The notes beneath the pieces were generated by a model. The model worked only from the letters and a program-made list of their open reading frames with translations. It was not told the origin of the DNA and did not search any database. This document shows, one piece after another, positions 47,458 to 59,807 of a stretch of DNA of 64,000 nt. Source of the stretch: Catenuloplanes niger (lineage in GTDB: Bacteria > Actinomycetota > Actinomycetes > Mycobacteriales > Micromonosporaceae); the NCBI RefSeq assembly GCF_031458255.1, contig NZ_JAVDYC010000001.1:558001-622000 (forward strand), read 5' to 3'. Every line of letters begins with the position of its first letter. Position 1 is the stretch's first letter. The translations under genes and the position numbers were made by a program.

Positions 47458-48294
47458 CTACTGAGGAGGGGTCTGCCCGCCGAGCCGCGCGACGGCGTCG
47501 GCGGGCAGGGTCAGGCCGGCGGCGGCGATGTTCTCCCGCAGGTGGGCGACCGACGACGTACCCGGGATGACCAGGATGTTGGGCGAGCGCTGGAGGAGCC
47601 AGGCGAGCGCGGTCTGCTGCGGGGTCGCGCCGAGCGACGCGGCCACCTCGTCGAGCACGGCGGACTGCAACGGGCTGAAGCCGCCGAGCGGGAAGAAGGA
47701 CACGAAACCGATGCCGTCCGCGGCGAGCGCGTCGATCAGCGCGTCGTCGTGGCGTACCGCCAGGTTGTAGAGGTTCTGGACGAACACGACCGGGGCGATC
47801 GCGCGGGCCTCGGCCACCTGGCCGGCGGTCACGTTGGACACGCCGAGGTGCCGGATCAGGCCCTCGTCACGCATGGCGGCCAGCTCGCCGAACGGTTCGG
47901 CGAGCGAGCCGGGACCGGCCACCCGGAGGTTGACCGCGTCGAGCGTGTCCACGCCCAGGTGCTCCAGGTTGGCGTGCACCTGGGCGCGCAGGTCGTGCGG
48001 CCACGGGTCCCAGCTGCCGTCCGGGCCGCGGCGGAAGCCGACCTTCGTGACGATCCGCAGACTCCCCGGGTACGGGTGCAGCGCCTCGCGGATGATCTCG
48101 TTGGTCACCGCCGGGCCGTAGAAGTCGCTGGTGTCCAGGTGCGTGACGCCGAGCTCGACCGCGGTGCGCAGCACCCGCACCGCCTCCGCACGGTCCCGTG
48201 GCGGGCCGAACGCGTTCGGCCCGGCCAGCTGCATCGCGCCGTAGCCGATCCGGGTCAGGACAAGGTCTTTCGCAAGTTCAAGGCTGTCGTTCAC
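47458..48294 (-). CDS. aldo/keto reductase
   Basis: 278 residues from a GTG. The barrel motifs are GYGAMQLAG, catalytic Asp and Tyr in LDTSDFYGP and Lys in IVTKVGF. The usual catalytic His position reads NLR (DAVNLRV), a change seen in a subgroup of bacterial AKRs. The NADPH site is IPGTSSVAHLRENIAA near the C-terminus. The substrate is unknown; such enzymes reduce aldehydes from stress or diet. It diverges from an XRE regulator with a 7+7 palindrome between them, so the regulator probably controls it. Confidence 0.9.
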   Translation of the reverse strand: MNDSLELAKDLVLTRIGYGAMQLAGPNAFGPPRDRAEAVRVLRTAVELGVTHLDTSDFYGPAVTNEIIREALHPYPGSLRIVTKVGFRRGPDGSWDPWPHDLRAQVHANLEHLGVDTLDAVNLRVAGPGSLAEPFGELAAMRDEGLIRHLGVSNVTAGQVAEARAIAPVVFVQNLYNLAVRHDDALIDALAADGIGFVSFFPLGGFSPLQSAVLDEVAASLGATPQQTALAWLLQRSPNILVIPGTSSVAHLRENIAAAGLTLPADAVARLGGQTPPQ

Positions 48295-48342
48295 GGCGTC
48301 GATGCTGCTGCCGCGGGCCGGATCACGGGAGCTACGGATCGT

Positions 48343-48363
48343 CCTGGTACAGCTGATACCAGG
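48343..48363. promoter_or_regulatory. operator palindrome between AKR and XRE genes
   Basis: CCTGGTA-cagctga-TACCAGG is a perfect inverted repeat with 7-bp arms in the 102-bp divergent gap, 33 bp before the XRE start. The XRE protein is the obvious candidate to bind it. Confidence 0.65.
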
Positions 48364-49195
48364 CCGGTACGCCGCCGCTGCGGCAGCATGGTAGGCATGA
48401 ACGATCTCGGTACCGCGCTGCGCGCCTGGCGGGACCGGCTCGACCCGGCCGCGGCCGGCCTGCCGCGCACCTCACCCCGTCAGGTCGCCGGGCTGCGCCG
48501 CGAGGAACTGGCCGTGCTGGCCGGGATCTCGGTCGAGTACGTGGTCCGGCTCGAACAGGGCCGCGCCGCCACGCCGTCCGCGCAGGTCTGCGCGGCACTG
48601 GCCCGCGCGCTGCAGCTCGGCGACGACGAGCAGGCGCACCTGCTGCGCCTGGCCGGGCACGCGGCCGACCCGGACCGGGTGCCGCGGCTGATCCCGGAGA
48701 GCCTGCACCGGGTGCTGGACGAACTGGCCCACGACCCGGTCGCGATCTACGACGCGTGCTGGCAGCTGCTGCACTGGAATCCGTTGCACGCGGCCGTGTT
48801 CGGCGACCTCAGCGTGCTGCCGGCCGCGGACCGCAACGCGCTGGTGATGCAGTTCTGCGACGTGCCGACGCGGGTGCGGCAGACCCCGGCGGAACGGGTC
48901 GCGTTCGAGGGGTCGCTGGTCGCGGACCTGCGCGCGACGACGAGCCGGTATCCGCACGATCCAGCGGTGGCCGCGCTGGTCGACCGGCTGCGGCGGGTGC
49001 CGCGGTTCCGGGTGCTGTGGGAGTCGCAGTCGGTGGCGGAGCATCAGTCCGCGTCGAAGGTGGTGGAGCACCCGGACGTCGGCGAGATCGCGGTGCGGTC
49101 GCATGTGCTGGCGATCGGCGGCTCGAACCTGCACGTGGTGGTCTGCACGCCACAGCCGGGCACGGACGCGCGCGGCAAACTGGACCTGCTGGCGG

Positions 49196-50793
<1,598 letters not shown>

Positions 50794-50959
50794 CCGGACC
50801 CGGCACACCGGCGGCCCACGCCCCGGGCAGCCCGCGCCGGGGCGCCGGCCCGCCGACCGGGCCGGCCGCGACCAAGCGGCCCGCGACAAAGCGGCCCGCG
50901 GCCGGGTGGTCCGCGGCCGGGTGACGGTTCGGCGGCGGCTGGCTGGGCATCCGGTCGGT

Positions 50960-51724
50960 ATGGCGACCATTCTGATGACCGGCGCGGCCGGGGCGATCGG
51001 GCACATGCTGCGGCCCCGGCTGGCCCACCACGAGCTGCGGCTGACCGACGTACGGGCCGGCGACGGCATCGACGAGCTCGACGTGACGGACGCGGCCGCG
51101 GTCGAGAAGGCCTGCGCCGGCGCCGACGCGATCCTGCACCTGGGCGGCATCGCGGGCGAGGGCCCGTTCGAGGACGTGCTCGCGGTCAACGTCCGCGGCA
51201 CCGAACGGGTCCTGGCCGCCGCCGTGCGCACCGGCGTCCCCCGCGTCGTCCTCGCCTCCAGCAATCACGCCGCCGGCCTCTACTCGCGCGCCGACGCGGG
51301 GCCGGGCGGCCTGGCCGACGACGTACCGGCCCGCCCGGACTCGTACTACGGCTGGAGCAAGGCCGCGATGGAGCACCTCGGCCGGCTCTACCACGACCGC
51401 CACGGCCTGCACGTCATCTGCCTGCGCATCGGCACCTGCTGCGACCGCCCGGCCGCACCCCGGGACCTGTCCACCTGGCTCTCCCCCGACGACGCCGCCC
51501 GCCTGGTCGAGGCCGCGCTGACCGCGACCGGCTGGCGCCTCGTCTGGGGTGTCTCCGCCAACACCCGCCGCTGGTGGTCCACCACCGGCGGCCTCGCCAT
51601 CGGCTACTACCCGCACGACGACGCGGAACGCTGGGCGCGCCGGTGCGGCGAACCCGACCTCGCCGACCCCGCGAACCAGCTGGTCGGCGGCGCCATGCCC
51701 GCGAAGCCGCTGGGCGCGTCGTAG
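50960..51724 (+). CDS. NAD-dependent epimerase/dehydratase, uronate-dehydrogenase-like
   Basis: 254 residues. Rossmann motif MTGAAGAIGHMLRPRL, catalytic residues in LASSNHAAGLY (Ser) and YYGWSKAAMEHLGRLY (Tyr, Lys). SSNH, YGWSK and CLRIGTC are typical of uronate dehydrogenases, which oxidise hexuronates to aldarolactones with NAD. No other uronate gene is near, so substrate is uncertain. The ribosome-binding site is weak (GGTCGG). The 166 bp before the gene contain imperfect GCGGCCCGCGGCC/GCGGCCGGGTG repeats and no other gene. Confidence 0.83.
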   Translation: MATILMTGAAGAIGHMLRPRLAHHELRLTDVRAGDGIDELDVTDAAAVEKACAGADAILHLGGIAGEGPFEDVLAVNVRGTERVLAAAVRTGVPRVVLASSNHAAGLYSRADAGPGGLADDVPARPDSYYGWSKAAMEHLGRLYHDRHGLHVICLRIGTCCDRPAAPRDLSTWLSPDDAARLVEAALTATGWRLVWGVSANTRRWWSTTGGLAIGYYPHDDAERWARRCGEPDLADPANQLVGGAMPAKPLGAS

Positions 51725-51741
51725 ACGCCACCCGCGGCCGG

Positions 51742-51915
51742 TCAGTTGCCGTGCGGGTCGCGGAGGCGCCGGCGGTAGCGCTGCCGGTCGAGGCGGGCGT
51801 GACCGGCCTCGGCCTCGGCGATGGCGCGGTCGGCGGCCTTCCAGCGGCGGCGCAGTGCCAGGAACCCGACCAGCGCCGCGGCCGTGAGCAGGAGGTTCAG
51901 CGCGGTCACGAGCAT
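51742..51915 (-). CDS. small single-span membrane protein
   Basis: 57 residues. One N-terminal hydrophobic segment (LVTALNLLLTAAALVGFLAL) is followed by a highly charged tail, RRRWKAADRAIAEAEAGHARLDRQRYRRR, probably helical and cytoplasmic. No family recognised and no strong ribosome-binding site. The membrane-then-basic-helix pattern and codon bias favour a real gene. Convergent with the uronate-dehydrogenase-like gene and divergent from the next small gene. Confidence 0.5.
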   Translation of the reverse strand: MLVTALNLLLTAAALVGFLALRRRWKAADRAIAEAEAGHARLDRQRYRRRLRDPHGN

Positions 51916-52017
51916 GCCGTTGACGATATGCGCCTTTCGGCGGCCGTGGTGTCGGGGTGCCGACCGACGGCCCGGGGCGCACGGGTTCCGCGGCGCGGTG
52001 GGCGTTATCGTGGGCGG

Positions 52018-52224
52018 ATGTCCGCCGATGGCCAGCCGCAACGTCCGGTACCGCTGATCCTGCTGATCGGCAGCGTGTTCGTGACCGTCACGGTGGTCGA
52101 GGTGCTGGTGGGGAACCTGGATCGTCACTGGCTGGTCAGCGGGCTGTTCCTGATCGGCGAGTTCGTCGCCGGGGTGGTGATCGCGGTGGCGGTCTGGACG
52201 TTCGTGATGACGCGCCGCTCCTGA
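52018..52224 (+). CDS. small two-span membrane protein
   Basis: 68 residues: a short hydrophilic start (MSADGQPQRP) and two membrane helices (PLILLIGSVFVTVTVVEVLVG and GLFLIGEFVAGVVIAVAVW) joined by NLDRHWLVS, ending FVMTRRS. No recognised family; helical-hairpin membrane peptides of this size are common beside stress or transport genes. GGGCGG immediately before the ATG is a poor ribosome-binding site. Confidence 0.55.
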   Translation: MSADGQPQRPVPLILLIGSVFVTVTVVEVLVGNLDRHWLVSGLFLIGEFVAGVVIAVAVWTFVMTRRS

Positions 52225-52368
52225 CGTTCGCACCGCCGGTCGCCGTCGGTCAGCGCCCGCACACGGCGCGCGGATGTGGGGCGCGTCGCAGCGCCAGGGA
52301 CTGACATCCACCGGCATCAGAGCGAAGAATGCCTGTGTCCTACAGTCTGTCGGTACAGGAGTTCCTGG

Positions 52369-53067
52369 ATGTCGCACACCACCTTGCGCCGCCGCACCCT
52401 GCTCACCGCGGGCGGCGTCGCGGCCGGCGCGCTCGCGATTCCGGCCGCCGCCTCCGCCGCCCCGCCCGCGGATCCGGCGCCCACCACGCCGACCGCGGCC
52501 GTGCGCCGGCTGCTCGCCGGCAACCGGCGCTTCACCACCGGGCGGGCCCGGCACCCGCACCAGACGATCGCCCGGCTGCACGAGGTGGCGGCCGGCCAGC
52601 ACCCGTGGGCCGTCCTGCTCGGCTGCGCCGACTCCCGGGTCTCGCCGGAGCTGCTCTTCGACGAGGGCATCGGCGACCTGTTCGACGACCGGGTGGCCGG
52701 CAACATCGTCGACGACCTGCTGCTCGGCAGCATGGAGTACGCGGTGGAGGAGTTCGCCCCGCCGCTGATCCTGGTCCTCGGCCACGAGCGGTGCGGCGCG
52801 ATCAGCGCCACCATCAACGCCGTCAACACCGGTGGCTCCGCGCCCGGGCACATAGCGTCCATCGTGGAGGCGCTGCGGCCGATCGTCGCGCCGTACGCGT
52901 CCGCGCCGGACGGCGTGGAGCAGGCGGTGCAGGCGAACATCCGCGCCCAGGCCGCCGCGATCCTCGAGCGGAGCGACATCATCCGCGAGCGCGTCGAGTC
53001 CGGTGAGACCGCGGTGGTCGGCGCCCGCTACGACCTGGACACCGGCGTGGTGACGCTGGTCCGCTGA
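52369..53067 (+). CDS. Tat-exported beta-carbonic anhydrase
   Basis: 232 residues. A twin-arginine signal (LRRRTLLTAGGVAAGALA) ends near ASAAPPA. The zinc site of beta-carbonic anhydrases is complete: CADSRV (Cys, with the Asp-Arg dyad) and LGHERCGAI (His, Cys). VAGNIV matches the strand between. It interconverts CO2 and bicarbonate, here outside the membrane. AGGAG lies ten bases before the ATG. It is followed nine bases later by a strong hairpin and then by the 74-bp repeat copy B. Confidence 0.92.
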   Translation: MSHTTLRRRTLLTAGGVAAGALAIPAAASAAPPADPAPTTPTAAVRRLLAGNRRFTTGRARHPHQTIARLHEVAAGQHPWAVLLGCADSRVSPELLFDEGIGDLFDDRVAGNIVDDLLLGSMEYAVEEFAPPLILVLGHERCGAISATINAVNTGGSAPGHIASIVEALRPIVAPYASAPDGVEQAVQANIRAQAAAILERSDIIRERVESGETAVVGARYDLDTGVVTLVR

Positions 53068-53075
53068 GCCCGGCA

Positions 53076-53113
53076 CGCGCCACCGGCCGGTTCACGGCCC
53101 GGCCGGCGGCGCG
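53076..53113. terminator. terminator hairpin after carbonic anhydrase
   Basis: Arms CGCGCCaCCGGCCG (53076-53089) and CGGCCGGcGGCGCG (53100-53113) pair at 13 of 14 positions around a 10-base loop. It lies between the convergent carbonic anhydrase and ABC exporter genes. Confidence 0.78.
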
Positions 53114-53142
53114 CACGGGGGTTTCGGTGACCCGCGACGGAT

Positions 53143-53216
53143 CGTGCAGGGAGGCTGCCCGCGGCCGACCGGTGCCCGCGGGAGCACTGGGTAGGTGACC
53201 ACGCCGGAAGCGGGAA
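53143..53216 (-). repeat. 74-bp dispersed repeat, copy B
   Basis: Reverse complement of copy A at 33229-33302, 71 of 74 positions identical and no gaps. Like copy A it lies in a convergent intergenic gap, here between the carbonic anhydrase terminator and the 3' end of the ABC exporter gene (53237). Confidence 0.8.
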
Positions 53217-53236
53217 TGTCGCTGTCCGTAGGGGTT

Positions 53237-55006
<1,770 letters not shown>

Positions 55007-55045
55007 TCCGCGAAGTCTATTGCGCCGGTCCGCGATTATCACGTG

Positions 55046-55603
55046 ATGAGGCGACGGGTCGTGGTGGCACTGGTGGTGGCGCTGGCCGCGGGCGCTGCCG
55101 GGTTCGCCTGGCTGGCACGCCCGCGACTGGCCGAGGGGTCGATGCTGTCCCCCGGGGCCGGGTTCACCTGGGCGAACGACGGCGTCGAGGACACCCGCAT
55201 GCTGCTCCGGGGGCGCCCGGTGCCGGTGGCGTCGGCGCGGTTCACGGTGCGCAACGAGGGCCGGGTTCCGGTCACGCTGACCGGCCTGGACACGAGCGGG
55301 CAGCTGCCGTGGACGGCGGGCCAGCGGGTCACGTTCCAGCCCGGGCCGGCCGGGGTGGCGCCGGAGACGCCGCCGGTGGACCGGATCGAGGTGGCGCCGG
55401 GCGGCGAGGCGATCGTGAACTGGTCGCTGGACCTGGCGTGCCGGCCGGTGCTGACCAACGCCCACCTGGACATCACCACGCTGCCGCTGCGCGTGCGCAC
55501 GCTCGGCCTGAGCCGCACGTACGAGTTCCCCCTGCGATACCCGATGACCTTCGCCGCCGCGCCGGTGGCCGATCCGGGCCCGACGGCCGACTGCGGCCGG
55601 TGA
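55046..55603 (+). CDS. membrane-anchored protein of unknown function
   Basis: 185 residues. An N-terminal anchor or signal (VVVALVVALAAGAAGFAWLA) is followed by one beta-rich extracytoplasmic domain: FTWANDGVEDTRMLLRGR, SARFTVRNEGRVPVTLTGLD and GGEAIVNWSLDLACRPV, suggesting an immunoglobulin-like fold. Two cysteines (LACRPV and TADCGR) could pair. No ribosome-binding site is visible and GTG-ATG are adjacent, so leaderless translation is possible. Not recognised as a named family. Confidence 0.65.
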   Translation: MRRRVVVALVVALAAGAAGFAWLARPRLAEGSMLSPGAGFTWANDGVEDTRMLLRGRPVPVASARFTVRNEGRVPVTLTGLDTSGQLPWTAGQRVTFQPGPAGVAPETPPVDRIEVAPGGEAIVNWSLDLACRPVLTNAHLDITTLPLRVRTLGLSRTYEFPLRYPMTFAAAPVADPGPTADCGR

Positions 55604-55630
55604 CGGACGGCCGGGTGATCGGCCGGCCGG

Positions 55631-56605
55631 TCAGTGCGGGCCCAGGCGCCGGGCCACGCGGGCGGCGTCCGGGGCCATGCCACCGAGCGTGCCGGAGCTG
55701 AGCGTGTGCTGGAAGGGCAGACCCACGAAACCCAGCGAGGGTACGCCGTCCGCGCGCGGGTCCAGCCAGTCGAGGCGGGGACGCAGGCCGGTGCACCAGA
55801 CCACGGTGGCGACCGGCAGCACGCGCCCGTCCGCGAGCACCGGCAGCCCGTCCCGCACCCCGGTCACCCGGGGCACCCGGACGACCCCGGCCGCGGCGAG
55901 CGACCGCGCGGTGTGCCACACCAGCGGGCCGGCCCGCCGCCGCAGGAACCGCCGGGCCCGCTCGCCCGGCACCGGCAGCCGGTAGAGCGCGCGCACGGCC
56001 CGGCTGCGGGCCACCGCGAGCGGCACGGTGCCGGTGCGCGGCCCGGCCAGGCAGGTGCGGTGCGTGGCCGCGAGCAGCGACGCGAGGTCGGCGCCGGACT
56101 GCCCGGCCCCGACCACCAGCACCGGGCCGTCCCCGATCCCGGCGCCGTCCCGGAACGCGGCCGAGTGGACCTGGTGGATCGCCGGGTCCAGCGCGGCGGC
56201 GAACGGCGGCACCACCGGGACCGCGTGCGCGCCGGCCGCCCACACCAGCCGGTCCGCGACCAGGCTCCCGCCGTCGCCGAGCGTCAGGTGGTGCCGGCCG
56301 TCCCGGAATCGGTGCGCCCGCACGGTGGTGCCGAGCCGCACGCCGATCCGCTGCCGGTCCGCGTACGCCTCCAGGTAGTCGGCGTAGTCGTCCTTGGCCG
56401 GGTGCGCGCCCGGGTCGCCGGGCAGCGGCACGCCGGGCAGCGCGCAGAAGCGGGCCGGCGTGAACAGCCGCAGCCCGGCGTAGCGGTGCCGCCAGCTGTC
56501 ACCGACCCGGGCACCGGCGTCGAGCACGACCGGGTCGTGGCGGCGCAGCCGGACCGCGGTGGCGAGGCCGGCCGCGCCCGCGCCCACCACGACCGTCGTG
56601 CCCAT
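55631..56605 (-). CDS. flavin-containing NAD(P)-dependent oxidoreductase (CzcO/FMO-like)
   Basis: 324 residues. FAD motif VVVGAGAAGLATAVRL, NADP motif VLVVGAGQSGADLASLL near residue 165, and VVWCTGLRPRLDWLD near the C-terminus match the two-dinucleotide-binding-domain monooxygenases such as CzcO and FMO. GDSWRHRYAGLRLFTPARF is the usual segment after the first motif. It probably oxidises a small hydrophobic compound. It starts 18 bp after the DUF4132 gene stop in the same direction and may be translated from that transcript. Confidence 0.85.
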   Translation of the reverse strand: MGTTVVVGAGAAGLATAVRLRRHDPVVLDAGARVGDSWRHRYAGLRLFTPARFCALPGVPLPGDPGAHPAKDDYADYLEAYADRQRIGVRLGTTVRAHRFRDGRHHLTLGDGGSLVADRLVWAAGAHAVPVVPPFAAALDPAIHQVHSAAFRDGAGIGDGPVLVVGAGQSGADLASLLAATHRTCLAGPRTGTVPLAVARSRAVRALYRLPVPGERARRFLRRRAGPLVWHTARSLAAAGVVRVPRVTGVRDGLPVLADGRVLPVATVVWCTGLRPRLDWLDPRADGVPSLGFVGLPFQHTLSSGTLGGMAPDAARVARRLGPH

Positions 56606-56623
56606 CGGCTTCGACGATAGCCG

Positions 56624-59600
56624 TCAGTCCAGCACGCGCAGATCGTGGATCAGCTCGGAGCGGACCACCGGGGGCAGGCCGGCGAACGTGACATCACCGG
56701 AGAACACGAGCCCGCGCACGGTCTGCTCGGGTGCGGAGCCGGCCGTGTCCGACGCGTGCCAGCCCGGGTCGGTGTCCAGCACCGCCCATCCGCCGCCGGG
56801 CAGCGGCTTCGCCATCCGGACCGTGGACGCGTCGTACCACCGGGTCCAGCCGTACCGTTCCAGGCCGCGCAGCACCGGGTAGCTCACGGTCCGGCCGACG
56901 AACCGGTCCGGTGCGGCGGCGTCGAGATGGCGCGGGCGGTCGAGCTGCGGGAACGGCTGCAGCAGCGCGTAGTCGGCGAAGACCTCGGTCCACCGCCGCG
57001 GGTCGAACCACACCGGATGCAGGACGGTGACCTCGGACGAGGCCGCCGGCACGAACGGTGCGTCGTCGACGGTGGCGAGCGTGCCGTCCTCGGCGACCCG
57101 CACGGTGGCGGTCAGCGTGTCGCCGTCGAACACGCCCCAGACCAGGCGCTGGGCCAGGTGCGTCATCCACGGATGGGTGGCGAACCGGTCCAGGAAGATC
57201 GCGACCGGGATGCGGCGGCCGGTGCGCATGGCCCGTTCCAGGCGGGCGACGTGCAGCGACGCGGACGCCCGGGCGATCCGGCGGATCGCGGCCAGCCGCG
57301 CGCGGGCCTCGGCGAGCTCGGCCTTCCGGGGCAGGTCCGCCAGCACCCGCCCGGACGGGTCACGGACGACCGGCAGCCCCCGGTGGTCGAACGCGAGCCG
57401 GTACGCACCCAGGTCGGTGTCCGCGCCGAGGGCCGGCACCATCCGGTCCGCCAGCTCGTCCGGGGTGAGCCCGCGCAGCGCCGCGATCTCCTCGATGTGA
57501 CCGCGGGCCACGGCCGCGAAGCGGGGGAAACGGGAGCGCTCGGCCAGCAGGCTCAGCTCGATCAGCGCGGCGTCGGTGCCCCGGTGCCGGATCGCGTCCA
57601 GCGCGGTCTGCGCGCGGGCGGCCGCGCTGGTGCCGGCCCACTGCCGGGCGAGCGTGGCGAGCCGGCGGGCGCCGGTGTCGTCGCCGAGCAGGCCGGTCGC
57701 GTGCAGGCACCAGGCCTCGGCGGGTGGCGTGCCGGCCGCCAGCCAGCGGTCGAGCAGCGCGTCGGTGAACGCGGCGCGGTCCTCGGCGGGGAAGCGCCCC
57801 CGGGCGGCGAGCACGCCCGGGTGCACCTGGTCGGCGTCGCAGGCGGCCAGGTGCACCAGCAGCAGCTTCTGCTCCGGGCGTGGGATGCCGGGCAGCGGCG
57901 TCCTGGTCAGGTAGCCGGGGATGGACGGTTGCCTGGCCCGGGGCGCGGCCAGCGGGTCCAGCTCCAGCAGCGCGAGCAGGTCGTCCGCCGCCGAGGACGC
58001 CTGCGCGAGCAGCAACGCCCGGTGGCCCTGCGCGTCGAGCCAGCGCAGCGCGCGGCCGAGCGCCGGGTCGGACGGTTCGGCCGTCCACGCCGCGACCAGG
58101 CCGGCGGCGGCGTGCCGGGGGTGGCGCAGCAGCCAGGCGCGGGCCGGCCGGCGATGCTTGCGCCCGGCGAACGCGCGGGCGACCGGGCCGGCCAGCGCGG
58201 TGTGCCCGATCGGCTGCGCCGCTTCCAGCGCGGCCTCGACGGCGGACCGGTCGTCGAACGCGGCCACCAGCGCCGGCACGTGACTCGCGCCGTGCCGGAG
58301 CAGCACCAGCGGCAGGGCCCAGCGCACCCAGTAGGAGTGCTGGGCGAAGCCGAGCGCCATCAGCCGGTCGTGCGTCCAGCGCGGCGCGAGCGCGAGCGCG
58401 GTGAACGGCGTCGGGATCGCCCAGTGCTCGTGATGCTCCAGCCACGCGGTGACCTGCGCGGTGTCGCAGTCGCCGATCGGCACGCCGTCCCACCGTGCCG
58501 CGTCCGCGTACACGCTCAGGTTCTCGGCCGCGGACCGCTCGTGCTCGCGCCAGTCGAGTTCCGGCTCGACCGGCACGAACGGCTCGCGCAGCACCGGGTG
58601 CGCCGCCGGCGGCGGCCGATAGGCGAACGGCACCCCCGGCGGTACGGCCTCGTCCCCGTCCTCGGTCACCGGTGCGAAGCGGAGGCTCCGGTCCGCGCCC
58701 AGCACCTCGTGCGTGCTGTCGTGGTCGACGTGCGTGAGCAGGCTGGTCCACACCGCGTTGTAGTGCTCGTGGTCGTGGAACGGCCAGGCCGGGCGCATGC
58801 GGCTCAGGATCGGCCCGGCCGCCTCCCCCGCGATCTCCAGCAGGCTCGCCAGGTAGAGCCGTCCGCCGGACTGGCTGAAGAACTCGTGCCGGACCCGCGG
58901 GTTCGCCGCCAGGAACCGTTCGACCGTGTCCACGTCGCCGGCGGCCAGCCCGGACGCGTGCACGTCGACGTTGCCGAACTCGCCCACGGCGCGCAGCGCG
59001 GCGTCGTGCGCGGCCCGCTCGTCCGGGCCGGACTCCGGGCCGATCGGCAGCAGGAACGTGACGGCCCAGAACAGGTCCGCGAGCCGGCTGCCGTCGAGGT
59101 GGCGCGCCCGGCGGTCGCGGGCGTCCAGGATCGCGTCGCGGGCGGCGGCGTACCCGGCGTGATCCGCGAGGACCAGCAGCTGGCGCAGCCGGCCGAACAC
59201 GCCGACCCCGCTGTACGGCAGGTCGCTGTCGAAGCCGCCGATGATCCGCCGGGCCGCCTCGGGCAGGCCGTGCGCCGCGGTGAGGAAGTCGGCGAGCCAG
59301 TCGTCCACCGGCCCGCCGTGCCAGGTGAACCGGTTCCGGACGGCCCGGACCAGCGCGTGGTCGTCGTCCGCGGTGCCGGTCCGGGCGACCGGGTCGAGCA
59401 GCCGCTCGCCGAGCCGGCGGTCCTCGCCGGCGGTCGAGGTGACGTAGTCCCACACCCGGGACGTCTCGGACTTCTCCGTGGTCAGCATGCGGTCGACGGA
59501 CCAGACGTGGTGGCGCAGCCCGGCCCAGGCCTCGTCCACCCCGGCGAGCGGGCGTACCGGGACCTCGATCCCGCCCCGGCGCGGATGCAGCACGCTGCGC

Positions 59601-59704
59601 AGCCACGGCGTGACCAGGACGCGACCGCGCCGCTCCACCGGTTGCGGCGCCGGTGTCCACGGCGGTGGCGCGGGCGAGGGGTCGGGAGCGCTCCACAAGA
59701 TCAC
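56624..59704 (-). CDS. DUF4132-domain protein
   Basis: 1026 residues from a GTG, long but within the usual range for DUF4132 proteins. No signal peptide or membrane span; the middle 500 residues are an alpha-helical repeat array (AAARDAILDARDRRARHLDG, ALRWLDAQGHRALLLAQ). The C-terminal DUF4132 domain includes LHPVWFDPRRWTEVFADYALLQPFPQLDRP and FVGRTVSYPVLRGLERYGW. Relatives include MolR-like proteins; function is unproven. There is no WGR domain at the N-terminus. The opposite strand is open for over 3 kb through GC bias but has no coherent protein. Confidence 0.82.
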   Translation of the reverse strand: MILWSAPDPSPAPPPWTPAPQPVERRGRVLVTPWLRSVLHPRRGGIEVPVRPLAGVDEAWAGLRHHVWSVDRMLTTEKSETSRVWDYVTSTAGEDRRLGERLLDPVARTGTADDDHALVRAVRNRFTWHGGPVDDWLADFLTAAHGLPEAARRIIGGFDSDLPYSGVGVFGRLRQLLVLADHAGYAAARDAILDARDRRARHLDGSRLADLFWAVTFLLPIGPESGPDERAAHDAALRAVGEFGNVDVHASGLAAGDVDTVERFLAANPRVRHEFFSQSGGRLYLASLLEIAGEAAGPILSRMRPAWPFHDHEHYNAVWTSLLTHVDHDSTHEVLGADRSLRFAPVTEDGDEAVPPGVPFAYRPPPAAHPVLREPFVPVEPELDWREHERSAAENLSVYADAARWDGVPIGDCDTAQVTAWLEHHEHWAIPTPFTALALAPRWTHDRLMALGFAQHSYWVRWALPLVLLRHGASHVPALVAAFDDRSAVEAALEAAQPIGHTALAGPVARAFAGRKHRRPARAWLLRHPRHAAAGLVAAWTAEPSDPALGRALRWLDAQGHRALLLAQASSAADDLLALLELDPLAAPRARQPSIPGYLTRTPLPGIPRPEQKLLLVHLAACDADQVHPGVLAARGRFPAEDRAAFTDALLDRWLAAGTPPAEAWCLHATGLLGDDTGARRLATLARQWAGTSAAARAQTALDAIRHRGTDAALIELSLLAERSRFPRFAAVARGHIEEIAALRGLTPDELADRMVPALGADTDLGAYRLAFDHRGLPVVRDPSGRVLADLPRKAELAEARARLAAIRRIARASASLHVARLERAMRTGRRIPVAIFLDRFATHPWMTHLAQRLVWGVFDGDTLTATVRVAEDGTLATVDDAPFVPAASSEVTVLHPVWFDPRRWTEVFADYALLQPFPQLDRPRHLDAAAPDRFVGRTVSYPVLRGLERYGWTRWYDASTVRMAKPLPGGGWAVLDTDPGWHASDTAGSAPEQTVRGLVFSGDVTFAGLPPVVRSELIHDLRVLD

Positions 59705-59745
59705 CGAGCAAACGTAGCCTGCGCGGTCACGTCGACGCCCGTCGC

Positions 59746-59776
59746 TTGACCCGGCCCCGAGGACACGGTGTCGGAT
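59746..59776 (+). promoter_or_regulatory. MerR-type promoter with 19-bp spacer for the hydrolase
   Basis: TTGACC (59746-59751), a 19-bp spacer and TCGGAT (59771-59776). The spacer matches that of the MerR promoter at 61290 at 13 of 19 positions, best in GGACA-x-GGTG at its right half. The 19-bp spacing is the mark of MerR-activated promoters. Confidence 0.72.
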
Positions 59777-59807
59777 GGGACGAACTGATCGAAAGAGGAG
59801 GATCGGA

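Noticed and set aside
47325-47570. Small plus-strand ORF with CxxC...CxC cluster
   Set aside because: No ribosome-binding site, and its second half is antisense to the aldo/keto reductase gene; kept only as a possible remnant.
56645-59749. Plus-strand frame of over 1000 codons opposite the DUF4132 gene
   Set aside because: Arg/Gly/Gln-rich translation without domains, no ribosome-binding site; typical shadow of third-position GC bias.
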